Source: Alphaproteobacteria bacterium
GTDB lineage: Bacteria > Pseudomonadota > Alphaproteobacteria > Rs-D84
DNA length: 5,106 nucleotides
Direction of reading: 5' to 3'
NCBI GenBank assembly: GCA_017642565.1
Contig: JAGCOU010000047.1
Location: 1 to 5,106 of the forward strand
Within the stretch, counting starts at the first letter, position 1. Each line of letters starts with the position of its first letter. Below, piece by piece: positions 1 through 5,106 of this stretch. The notes beneath the pieces are model-generated. The model was not told where the DNA came from. It did no database searches and saw only the letters and a list, made by a program, of their open reading frames with translations. The translations under genes were made by a program, and so were the position numbers.

Positions 1-189
1 GCCGTATCCAGTATACCACTGGGTTGTTATCGTGTTTGCTTCCCATGCAACTTCTATATCTGCGGCGCCACTCGAAGTGCCAAGATTCGTTTCATTACAT
101 ACTGCGTTATTTGGCAGTGTCGTCACGGTATCTGCAAAAGCCGGCACGGTAAGCATTGCAATAATTGATGACAGTAATAAATGTTTCAT
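1..189 (-). CDS. Secreted or surface protein, N-terminal part only
   Basis: The minus strand is open from an ATG at 189-187 through the window edge, giving 63 residues with no stop. Residues 1-19 are a textbook Sec signal peptide: a short basic start (MKH), a hydrophobic core (LLLSSIIAMLTV) and a signal peptidase I site after AFA (residues 17-19), with D20 as the probable mature start. The mature part seen so far is polar, rich in T, N, S and G, has one Cys (about residue 31) and ends in an aromatic stretch (QWYTGYG), in the style of an extracellular or outer-membrane-exposed protein. The start is supported by the signal peptide itself and a purine-rich GAGGG/AAAGGA run just upstream (about 191-201). 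The gene lies 22 nt downstream of an intrinsic terminator and a structured leader, so its expression is probably set by transcription through that leader. No family can be named from this fragment. The call of an exported protein is firm; the function is unknown. Confidence 0.8.
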   Translation of the reverse strand, partial: MKHLLLSSIIAMLTVPAFADTVTTLPNNAVCNETNLGTSSGAADIEVAWEANTITTQWYTGYG

Positions 190-211
190 GTCCTTTCCCT
201 CTTTTTTTTAC

Positions 212-390
212 AACAAAAAACCACCAAATTAAAAGGTGGTTGGAGGTTCAGAACTATAACATATCGAAAATAGCGGGCTTATTTTTGTATTTCACCCCCT
301 CCAACCCATTTTGATTGGAGGTATTTTTTGTCCCCGCGGACACAATATGTTAAGGGTTCTGACGCCCAACACGACTCTTTTAATCGCGTC
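212..390 (-). ncRNA. Structured leader RNA, riboswitch- or attenuator-like, unknown class
   Basis: This is the stretch between the predicted leftward start site and the intrinsic terminator. No credible reading frame with a start codon fills it, but it has much complementarity. A long closing helix joins 356-362 with 248-254 (7 bp) and 345-352 with 257-264 (8 bp), separated by a small internal loop. Inside it are a hairpin at 329-333/338-342 with a four-base loop and a hairpin at 313-321/298-306 (9 bp with one G-U, six-base loop). The loop at 334-337 is complementary to 273-276, allowing a G-C pseudoknot. Segment 298-306 can alternatively pair perfectly (9 bp) with 238-246, which contains part of the terminator 5' arm. 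The G-U pair in the 298-306 hairpin would be a C-A mismatch in a plus-strand RNA, so the folding favours the leftward transcript. It precedes a secreted-protein gene. It could act as a cis leader or, if termination dominates, accumulate as an RNA of about 180 nt. I do not recognise a known riboswitch core. Confidence 0.6.
215..241 (-). terminator. Intrinsic terminator ending the structured leader
   Basis: Reading leftwards, AACCACC (241-235) pairs perfectly with GGTGGTT (225-219) across a nine-base A/T loop. The 3' side runs into six T residues (220-215). The T-run is on the minus strand only, which fixes the direction. It lies between the leader and the start codon at 189, as in transcription-attenuated genes. 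Its 5' arm overlaps by 4 bases a segment that can pair with the leader at 298-306. Confidence 0.75.
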
Positions 391-396
391 GGTAAT

Positions 397-425
397 ATTA
401 TAATAAATAAAATTTGATATTGCAA
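397..425 (-). promoter_or_regulatory. Leftward sigma-70 promoter of the structured leader
   Basis: On the minus strand TTGCAA (425-420) is followed after 17 nt by a perfect TATAAT (402-397). Transcription should start near 390. The -35 hexamer is a palindrome and also serves the rightward tRNA promoter. The hexamers and spacing are seen directly; promoter activity is inferred. Confidence 0.7.
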
Positions 426-447
426 TCTAGATTTTTACTGTTATAAT
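420..447 (+). promoter_or_regulatory. Extended -10 promoter of tRNA-Val
   Basis: TTGCAA (420-425) is followed after 16 nt by TATAAT (442-447), preceded by TG at 439-440, which makes an extended -10 element. The predicted start is near 454, leaving a 5' leader of only about 5 nt before the mature tRNA at 459. The -35 element is shared with the leftward promoter. Confidence 0.75.
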
Positions 448-458
448 TTACCTGCTTT

Positions 459-535
459 GGGTGGTTAGCTCAGTTGGCTAGAGCGTCACGTTGACATCGT
501 GGAGGTCGTTGGTTCGAGCCCAATACCACCCACCA
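459..535 (+). tRNA. tRNA-Val (anticodon GAC)
   Basis: A full cloverleaf can be drawn by hand. The acceptor stem is 459-465 with 525-531 (7 perfect pairs). The D arm has stem GCTC (468-471) and GAGC (481-484). The anticodon stem is 486-490 with 498-502, and its loop TTGACAT has anticodon GAC at 493-495. The variable loop is five bases. The T arm is 508-512 with 520-524, with loop TTCGAGC. The discriminator base is A532, and CCA is encoded at 533-535. GAC reads valine codons GUC and GUU; A35 and A73 agree with valine identity. A promoter lies directly upstream. No other tRNA is present in the window. Confidence 0.97.
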
Positions 536-563
536 CACTTCGCATCTTTGATGCTTCGTGTGG
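533..563. repeat. Imperfect palindrome starting in the tRNA CCA end
   Basis: CCACAC (533-538) pairs with GTGTGG (558-563) and GCATC (542-546) with GATGC (550-554), around a TTT loop, with a symmetrical TTC/TTC internal loop. It is not followed by a T-run, so it is not a standard terminator. It may help 3' processing of the tRNA precursor or be a small dispersed palindrome. As a minus-strand RNA the internal loop would be GAA/GAA, a purine-rich loop that is usually more stable. The function is unknown. Confidence 0.5.
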
Positions 564-772
564 CGAGCCATTGCTTTTCACCGAAGCGAAGCGAGGGCTG
601 AAAATTGAGTGTCGCGCCGTAGCTGTGTGTTCAGCGGAAAAAGGTTAGATATATACTCATATTCATAAAAACACAATTAAAAACAGCGAAGGCGGACTAA
701 AAAGAATAACAGAATAAAAAAATGCGAATGTACAAATAATCTTTATCAAAATATTGCGGGAACAGATTTTAT
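564..772. other. Non-coding spacer between tRNA-Val and metG
   Basis: No plausible gene is seen on either strand. The left part has short repeats of CGAAG (about 582-593) and a weak inverted pair TTTTCA (575-580) with TGAAAA (599-604). The part from about 650 to 755 is very A-rich. A five-codon frame (722-739, M-R-M-Y-K) has no ribosome binding site and is not called. Confidence 0.5.
628..657 (+). promoter_or_regulatory. Possible metG promoter
   Basis: TATACT (652-657) is a good -10 match, but the best -35 candidate, TGTTCA (628-633, 18 nt spacing), matches poorly. A start near 664 would give metG a leader of about 150 nt that includes the hairpin at 773-788. This is a tentative call, made because no better promoter was found between the tRNA and metG. 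Confidence 0.3.
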
Positions 773-797
773 GCGCCCGTGACGGCGCTTTTGTTTT
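773..797 (+). terminator. Terminator-like hairpin just before the metG ribosome binding site
   Basis: GCGCC (773-777) pairs with GGCGC (784-788) around a six-base loop, followed by TTTTGTTTT (789-797). It may end the tRNA-Val transcript or act as a metG attenuator. An alternative 5-bp pairing of GCGGG (756-760) with CCCGT (776-780) would disrupt it. The stem is short but all G-C. The metG Shine-Dalgarno begins only about 5 nt further on, which leaves little room for a metG promoter downstream. Confidence 0.55.
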
Positions 798-815
798 AAA
801 AAAGGACTAAACACA

Positions 816-2447
816 ATGGGAAAAAAATATTTAATTACTTCTGCACTTCCATACATAAACGGTGAATTACATATTGGTCATTTAATTGGTTGTTATTTGC
901 CAAGCGATGTATACGCCAGATTCTGTCGCGCAATGGGTCGTGATGTGCTTTATGTTTGTGGTGCAGACGAACATGGAACACCTGCTATTGTTGGTGCAGC
1001 AAAAGAACATATCCCAGTCAAAGAATATACAGATAAATATTATGAAAAACATTTGCGTGCTGTATCTGACTTTAAATTGTCTTTTGATTTATACGGTCGC
1101 ACTCACACAGATTTACAAGAAATATTAGTCCAAGATTTATTCGCGCGTCTCGAAGAACAAGGTTTAATCGAAGAACGCGAAACTGTCCAACCGTTTTCTG
1201 TGGACGATAATATGTTTTTAGCAGACAGACAAATTGAAGGAACCTGCCCAAAATGCGGTTATGACAAGGCGCGTGGCGATCAATGCGATAATTGCAGTGC
1301 CACATATGAAGCAAACGAACTGAAAAATCCACATTCTGCAATTTCCGGTTCAACTAATATTGAAATGAGAAAAACTAAAAATTTATTTTTCTTGGCTTCC
1401 AAAGTTGAAGGTAAATGGAAAGAATGGTTAAAAGAACATGCACCAAAATGGTCAAAAACGGCCTCTGCTATCGCTATGGGTTGGGCAAACGAAGGATTAC
1501 ATGATACTTCGATTACACGCGATTTGTCGTGGGGAATACCTGTGAATAAGCCAGGATATGAAAATAAAGTTTTCTATGTTTGGTTTGATGCACCGTGGGG
1601 ATATGTTTCTATTTCTCAGGCCGCCAATAAAGATTGGGAAAGTTGGTGGAAAAACCCAGATTGTTTTTATGCACAATTTATGGGCAAAGATAATGTAAAA
1701 TTCCATTCTGTGTTTTTCCCAGAACAAGAATTGGCAATGAACGACAATTGGAAAACTGTTGATTTGTTAAAAGCAGTTAACTTTTTGAATTTTGAAGGCG
1801 GCAAAGTTGCTAAATCAACTGGAAACGGAATATTTTTAGACGAAGCATTAAATATAGCACCAAGTGATTGTTGGAGATACGCTTTGATGTCTTCTGCCCC
1901 AGAAACTGATGATACTGATTTCACAATGGCGCGTTTCGCAGATGTTGTGAACAAAGATTTGAATGGGATGCTCGGCAATTTTGTATCACGGGTTTGCAAA
2001 CTGTCCGCAAAAAATTTTGGCGATATTGTCCCAGAAGGTAATGGCATTGATGAAGATTTAGCCGGCAGAATAAATACAAAAATAACTGATTTAACAAACG
2101 CTTTGGAAAAATGCGAATTCAGGGATGCTGTGTTTGCTTTGCGCTCTTTGTGGGCGATTGCTAATGAATATATGACTGTCAAAGAACCATGGGCTTTGGT
2201 GAAAAATGGTGACACCAAGGCGGCAGCAAATGCTTTGAACGAATGTTTTCAAATGATAGATTTGTTTGCACGCGTTTCAGCCCCATTTATTCCAGATGCA
2301 GCAGAAAAAATGCAAAATGTATTTGAAAACAAACATGATTTATCTTGGCCTACAAAATACGAACATCGTATCGAAACGAACGAAAAATTTGTTGTCCCAG
2401 AAAATCTGTTTAGCCGTATTGAATTGGCTGAAAAAGAGGATAAATAA
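816..2447 (+). CDS. metG: Methionine--tRNA ligase (MetRS)
   Basis: This cytoplasmic class I synthetase joins methionine to tRNA-Met using ATP, including the initiator. The 543-residue protein starts at an ATG preceded by AAGGA (802-806, 9 nt spacing). The class I signature HIGH is at residues 19-22 within LPYINGELHIGHL. ADEHG follows near residue 50. A zinc knuckle CxxC-x9-CxxC uses C144, C147, C157 and C160. WFDAPWGY and FMGKDNVKFHSVFFP lie in the catalytic core. The second ATP-binding signature is at 330-334 and reads KVAKS instead of KMSKS. A helical anticodon-binding domain follows (about 375-510). The protein ends at the usual end of that domain (PENLFSRIE) and lacks the extra C-terminal tRNA-binding dimerisation domain that makes E. 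coli MetG 677 residues long. The core resembles the archaeal/eukaryotic-like MetRS clade more than the form I expect in Alphaproteobacteria. The next gene starts 2 nt after the stop, so an operon is likely. Confidence 0.96.
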   Translation: MGKKYLITSALPYINGELHIGHLIGCYLPSDVYARFCRAMGRDVLYVCGADEHGTPAIVGAAKEHIPVKEYTDKYYEKHLRAVSDFKLSFDLYGRTHTDLQEILVQDLFARLEEQGLIEERETVQPFSVDDNMFLADRQIEGTCPKCGYDKARGDQCDNCSATYEANELKNPHSAISGSTNIEMRKTKNLFFLASKVEGKWKEWLKEHAPKWSKTASAIAMGWANEGLHDTSITRDLSWGIPVNKPGYENKVFYVWFDAPWGYVSISQAANKDWESWWKNPDCFYAQFMGKDNVKFHSVFFPEQELAMNDNWKTVDLLKAVNFLNFEGGKVAKSTGNGIFLDEALNIAPSDCWRYALMSSAPETDDTDFTMARFADVVNKDLNGMLGNFVSRVCKLSAKNFGDIVPEGNGIDEDLAGRINTKITDLTNALEKCEFRDAVFALRSLWAIANEYMTVKEPWALVKNGDTKAAANALNECFQMIDLFARVSAPFIPDAAEKMQNVFENKHDLSWPTKYEHRIETNEKFVVPENLFSRIELAEKEDK

Positions 2448-2449
2448 AA

Positions 2450-2977
2450 ATGGCATTAAGTAAAGAACTTCATTGGTCTACGGAAATGTATTTTATGCAT
2501 CCAGGTAAAGATTTTTGGTATAAACGACAAGATATTAAATCGTTATCCAATATTAAAACATTTGTGGCAAATACTGATATTGAAACTGGTGATAAAAACT
2601 TTTATGAAATCAATGTTTTTCGTGTTGATAATTTAATGAATGGTTTAAAAAGTGTATATAACGAAACGCATACAACTCATTTTAAAGTTATGGATAAATT
2701 TTGGACACCATTTGATATTGAAAAATGGCTGGAAAAAAAGTTCGGTACAACCTATGACTTTGATAAATTAAGATATGGTTCTGATTTTAAAAATGCGCCC
2801 GCTATTGTAGAAGCAAGATTGTTTCCGTTGGGACAAGATAAACCTACGATTATTTGGCGTCCATTGAATGACCTAGATATTGTTGTTGATAAAAAACTGC
2901 AACAAATTTGGCCAGTTGCGACAAAATGCGCACCTGTCGGTTTAATTGAATTGTTTAGAATACGCCATGACAGATAA
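2450..2977 (+). CDS. Protein of unknown function in the metG-queH operon
   Basis: I do not recognise this 175-residue protein. It starts 2 nt after the metG stop, with GAGGA at 2436-2440 (inside the metG end, 9 nt spacing) as ribosome binding site. Its last 11 bases overlap queH, so it is a genuine, tightly packed operon member. There is no signal peptide or membrane segment, so it is probably cytoplasmic. It is rich in aromatics, with six Trp (residues 9, 23, 85, 93, 136, 154), many Phe and Tyr, and many Lys and Asp. It has a single Cys (160), so a metal site built of cysteines is unlikely. The middle (about 78-98, DKFWTPFDIEKWLEKKFG) looks helical. The section 116-148 (APAIVEARLF, then TIIWRPLNDLDIVVD) looks like beta strands. 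Its neighbours suggest a role near tRNA or translation, but that is association only. Confidence 0.85.
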   Translation: MALSKELHWSTEMYFMHPGKDFWYKRQDIKSLSNIKTFVANTDIETGDKNFYEINVFRVDNLMNGLKSVYNETHTTHFKVMDKFWTPFDIEKWLEKKFGTTYDFDKLRYGSDFKNAPAIVEARLFPLGQDKPTIIWRPLNDLDIVVDKKLQQIWPVATKCAPVGLIELFRIRHDR

Positions 2978-3506
2978 AACAAAACTTATTTTAATGTCTT
3001 GTTGTGCACCGTGTTCGTGTGGGGCGATAAAACAACTCGTATACGATGAAATTCCTGGCATAGACGAATTTATCGTTATGTTTTTTAATCCTAATATTTT
3101 TCCAGAAAGTGAATATCAAAAAAGATTAAATGAACAGATAAAATACTGTGAAAAATTGGGTGTAAAATATATAGTTGGCGATTACAATCATGATGATTGG
3201 AAAAAGGCTGTATGTGGTCTGGAAAACGAACCTGAACGCGGGGCGCGGTGCAGTAAATGTTTTGCTTATCGTTTTTGTTTTGCGCGCGAATACGCCAGAA
3301 AACACGGCTTTAACGCGATTGCAAGTGTGTTCGGTGTGTCGCGTTTCAAATCACAAGCACAGGTTGATGTAGCAGCAAATGAATCTTGTGGTGAAATAAA
3401 ATATTTACCGATTAAATGGGATGAAAATTTACGCGTTTCTATTAACCGTGAATTAAAATTTTACCGCCAAAATTATTGCGGTTGCGAATTTTCTATGCGC
3501 AAATAG
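2967..3506 (+). CDS. queH: Epoxyqueuosine reductase QueH
   Basis: QueH (formerly DUF208) reduces epoxyqueuosine to queuosine, the last step in making the modified base at the wobble position of GUN-anticodon tRNAs (Asp, Asn, His, Tyr). It replaces the unrelated enzyme QueG. The 179-residue protein has the family marks in order: SCCAPCSCG near the N-terminus (C12, C13, C16), FFNPNIFPESEYQKR (about 39-53), the block EPERGARCSKCF (C95, C98) and the C-terminal YCGCEFS (C171, C173). The paired Cys and the RCxxC block are known in this family to hold iron-sulfur/iron centres, and the YCGC pair is probably redox-active. The ATG at 2967 is chosen because it puts the CCAPC motif at the normal distance from the start. 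A TTG at 2946 in frame would add seven residues with no homology value. The start overlaps the upstream gene by 11 nt with no strong Shine-Dalgarno, which points to translational coupling. Confidence 0.93.
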   Translation: MTDKTKLILMSCCAPCSCGAIKQLVYDEIPGIDEFIVMFFNPNIFPESEYQKRLNEQIKYCEKLGVKYIVGDYNHDDWKKAVCGLENEPERGARCSKCFAYRFCFAREYARKHGFNAIASVFGVSRFKSQAQVDVAANESCGEIKYLPIKWDENLRVSINRELKFYRQNYCGCEFSMRK

Positions 3507-3512
3507 TTTTAT

Positions 3513-3540
3513 TTGATTTTTCCGTTTAATTTTCTATAAT
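3513..3540 (+). promoter_or_regulatory. Promoter of fabD-fabG
   Basis: In the 61-nt gap after queH, TTGATT (3513-3518) is followed after 16 nt by a perfect TATAAT (3535-3540). The start should be near 3547, giving a short 5' leader of about 20 nt that contains the fabD ribosome binding site (AAGGA, 3558-3562). No terminator hairpin separates queH from this promoter, so read-through from the metG operon is also possible. Confidence 0.65.
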
Positions 3541-3567
3541 TTTATCGAATAAATCAAAAGGACAAAT

Positions 3568-4443
3568 ATGTCGACTATTTATGTTTTTCCAGGTCAAGGT
3601 GCTCAAATTGTTGGTATGGGCGCAGAACTTTATAAAAATAACTCTGTTGCGCGTGCAGTATTTGACGAAGTTGATGATGCGTTGGGTGAAAAATTATCAA
3701 ACATAATTTTTAACGGACCAATGGACGAATTAACCCTGACGAAAAATGTTCAGCCTGCAATTATGGCGACATCTGTTGCTATGTTCCGGGCATCGGGTTT
3801 ACCAGTTCCAGAATTTGTTGCTGGGCATTCACTTGGCGAATATACCGCGCTTTGTGTTGCGGGCGCTATCTCTTTACCAGATACAGCGCGTCTTTTGCGC
3901 GCACGCGGAAACGCTATGCAAACATCTGTGCCAATCGGCATGGGTTTAACGTCTGTTGTATTGGGTTTAGATGCAGATACTGTTCGTGATATTTGTGAAA
4001 AATACGGATGTGATATGGCAAACGATAATTGCCCAGGTCAGGTTGTTATTTCTGGATTAAAAGACGCGGTTGAAACGGCAACAGAAAAATTAAAAGAAGC
4101 GGGTGCAAGACGCGTTTTGCCGCTTGCGCTTTCTGCACCTGTGCATTGTCGCGCCCAAGAAAAGTCGGTCGAAATTATGCGCCAAGAATTTGAAAAAGTA
4201 AAAATAGACACACCAAAATCAAAATGGATTTCTAATAAAACTTGCACCGTTATTGAAAATCCAGATGAAATCAAAGAAGCCTTGATTTATCAATTAACAC
4301 ATGGTGTTCGTTGGCGCGAAAGTGTTTTAGAAATGGTGAATTTTGGAATTGATAAAGCAATTGAAATCGGTCCAGGTAATGTGCTTTCCGGTTTAATATC
4401 GCGCACAACTGATAAAATAGAAACAGAAAAATTGGAGATATAA
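3568..4443 (+). CDS. fabD: Malonyl-CoA:ACP transacylase FabD
   Basis: FabD moves the malonyl group from coenzyme A to acyl carrier protein, supplying the extender unit for type II fatty acid synthesis in the cytoplasm. The 291-residue protein is close to the usual length (E. coli, 309). FPGQGAQ at 7-13 is the N-terminal glycine-rich loop with the oxyanion-hole Gln. GHSLGEY carries the nucleophilic Ser88 after His87. RARGNAMQ contains R113, matching the Arg that binds the malonyl carboxylate. SAPVHC supplies the catalytic His193. EIGPGNVLSGL near the C-terminus is also typical of the family. The start is set by AAGGA (3558-3562) 5 nt upstream and by GQGAQ falling at the expected place. fabG follows after only 2 nt, and a promoter lies upstream, so the two form a fatty acid synthesis unit. 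All key residues are present. Confidence 0.97.
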   Translation: MSTIYVFPGQGAQIVGMGAELYKNNSVARAVFDEVDDALGEKLSNIIFNGPMDELTLTKNVQPAIMATSVAMFRASGLPVPEFVAGHSLGEYTALCVAGAISLPDTARLLRARGNAMQTSVPIGMGLTSVVLGLDADTVRDICEKYGCDMANDNCPGQVVISGLKDAVETATEKLKEAGARRVLPLALSAPVHCRAQEKSVEIMRQEFEKVKIDTPKSKWISNKTCTVIENPDEIKEALIYQLTHGVRWRESVLEMVNFGIDKAIEIGPGNVLSGLISRTTDKIETEKLEI

Positions 4444-4445
4444 TC

Positions 4446-5106
4446 ATGTTCGATTTAACAGACAAAGTTGTTTTAATCACAGGTGCCACAGGTGGGATTG
4501 GTGGTGCAATTGCGCAAAAAATGAAAGAAGCGGGTGCAAGGGTTGTTGTGACTGGGCGAAGCGCGGAAAAACTTGCTGGGTTTGATGATTCTTATATAAA
4601 AATCGCTGCTGATTTATCAAAAGAAGATGCAGCAGAAAAATTGATTGCTGACACAATTGAAAAAGCAGGGCGCATCGATGTCTTAATCAATAACGCTGGT
4701 ATTACCGCAGACACATTAATGATGCGGATGAGTGATGAACAATTTGATAATGTTTTGAACACTAATTTACGCGCAACTTTTAAATTATGTCGCGCATGTT
4801 TAATGCCTATGATGAAACAAAGATTTGGCCGCATTATAAATATGGCTTCCATAGTCGGTGTTGTTGGTGGCGCAGGTCAGGCTAATTATGCTGCATCTAA
4901 AGGCGCAATTATCGCAATGACAAAATCTATCGCAGCCGAAGTTGCTTCACGCGGAATTACTGCAAATGCAATTGCACCAGGGTTTATCAAAACACCTATG
5001 ACTGATGTTTTAAGCGATGAATTAAAGAAAAAATATCTGGAACAAATACCGGCTGGTCGATTTGGTGAACCAATTGATATAGCAAATACTTGCGTATTTT
5101 TAGCAA
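4446..5106 (+). CDS. fabG: 3-oxoacyl-ACP reductase FabG, cut at the right edge
   Basis: This NADPH-dependent short-chain dehydrogenase reduces 3-oxoacyl-ACP to 3-hydroxyacyl-ACP, the first reduction of each fatty acid elongation cycle. The first 220 residues are present, and about 25 of the usual 245 are missing beyond the window. The cofactor motif TGATGGIG is at 12-19, with R38 (in TGRS) suiting NADPH. NNAG is at 82-85. The catalytic set is N107, S135, Y148 and K152 (in QANYAASKGA). VASRGITANAIAPGF is the typical FabG block after it. The ATG follows the fabD stop by 2 nt, with GGAG (4434-4437) as ribosome binding site inside the fabD end. The many short-chain dehydrogenases are easily confused, but the close match to FabG-specific segments and the fabD neighbour make the call firm. 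Confidence 0.95.
   Translation, partial: MFDLTDKVVLITGATGGIGGAIAQKMKEAGARVVVTGRSAEKLAGFDDSYIKIAADLSKEDAAEKLIADTIEKAGRIDVLINNAGITADTLMMRMSDEQFDNVLNTNLRATFKLCRACLMPMMKQRFGRIINMASIVGVVGGAGQANYAASKGAIIAMTKSIAAEVASRGITANAIAPGFIKTPMTDVLSDELKKKYLEQIPAGRFGEPIDIANTCVFLA

Noticed and set aside
32..232. Plus-strand open frame of 66 codons at the left end
   Set aside because: It is antisense to the minus-strand secreted-protein gene, has no ribosome binding site and ends inside the terminator hairpin.
292..309. Tiny leader peptide M-G-W-R-G on the minus strand
   Set aside because: The single Trp and the lack of a ribosome binding site do not support a Trp-type attenuator; the bases are explained by the hairpin.
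298..329. Plus-strand terminator reading of the hairpin with T-run at 324-329
   Set aside because: No plus-strand gene lies upstream, and the pairing is one base pair better on the minus strand, where it belongs to the leader.
279..400. Minus-strand open frame through the leader, ending at 281-279
   Set aside because: It has no start codon or ribosome binding site, spans the -10 box of the leader's own promoter, and the sequence is better explained by paired RNA segments.
470..571. Minus-strand open frame of 33 codons across the tRNA
   Set aside because: It is the antisense of tRNA-Val and its flanking palindrome, a common source of false small proteins.
722..739. Five-codon frame M-R-M-Y-K upstream of metG as a Met leader peptide
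   Set aside because: Only two Met codons, no ribosome binding site, and it sits in a very A-rich stretch where such frames arise by chance.
1667..2218. Minus-strand open frame of 183 codons inside metG
   Set aside because: It is a shadow of metG, whose motifs and full length are certain.
1..5106. CRISPR array, insertion sequence or phage genes
   Set aside because: No regularly spaced repeats, transposase or phage protein is seen on either strand.

Overview
The window is AT-rich bacterial DNA. It holds six protein genes (two of them cut by the window edges), one tRNA gene, and a leader region with substantial RNA structure. The QueH, FabD and FabG proteins, the short -10/-35 promoters and the single tRNA-Val(GAC) with an encoded CCA suggest a Gram-negative, probably alphaproteobacterial, host-associated lineage. 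This placement is an inference from protein style and base composition, not from a marker gene.

Left part (1-458, minus strand). Bases 189-1 encode the first 63 residues of a secreted protein with a clear signal peptide. Upstream of it, reading leftwards, lie a promoter (425-397), a transcribed leader of about 180 nt (about 390 to 212) with several strong complementary segments, and an intrinsic terminator (241-215). The terminator stops 22 nt before the secreted-protein start codon. One leader segment (298-306) can pair with either of two partners, and one of those pairings would break the terminator. This is the layout of a riboswitch or attenuator. I do not recognise it as a known class, and it is the best candidate here for something undescribed.

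Middle (459-815, plus strand). A complete tRNA-Val(GAC) gene is driven by an extended -10 promoter. That promoter shares its palindromic -35 hexamer TTGCAA (420-425) with the leftward promoter. Between the tRNA and metG are 280 non-coding bases holding a hairpin that begins on the tRNA CCA end, a possible metG promoter, and a terminator-like hairpin just ahead of the metG ribosome binding site.

Right part (816-5106, plus strand). metG (methionyl-tRNA synthetase), a 175-residue protein of unknown function and queH (epoxyqueuosine reductase) are packed with 2 nt and -11 nt spacing and look like one operon concerned with tRNA charging and modification. After a 61-nt gap with a good promoter come fabD and fabG (cut by the right edge). 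They load malonyl groups onto acyl carrier protein and carry out the first reduction step of fatty acid synthesis.
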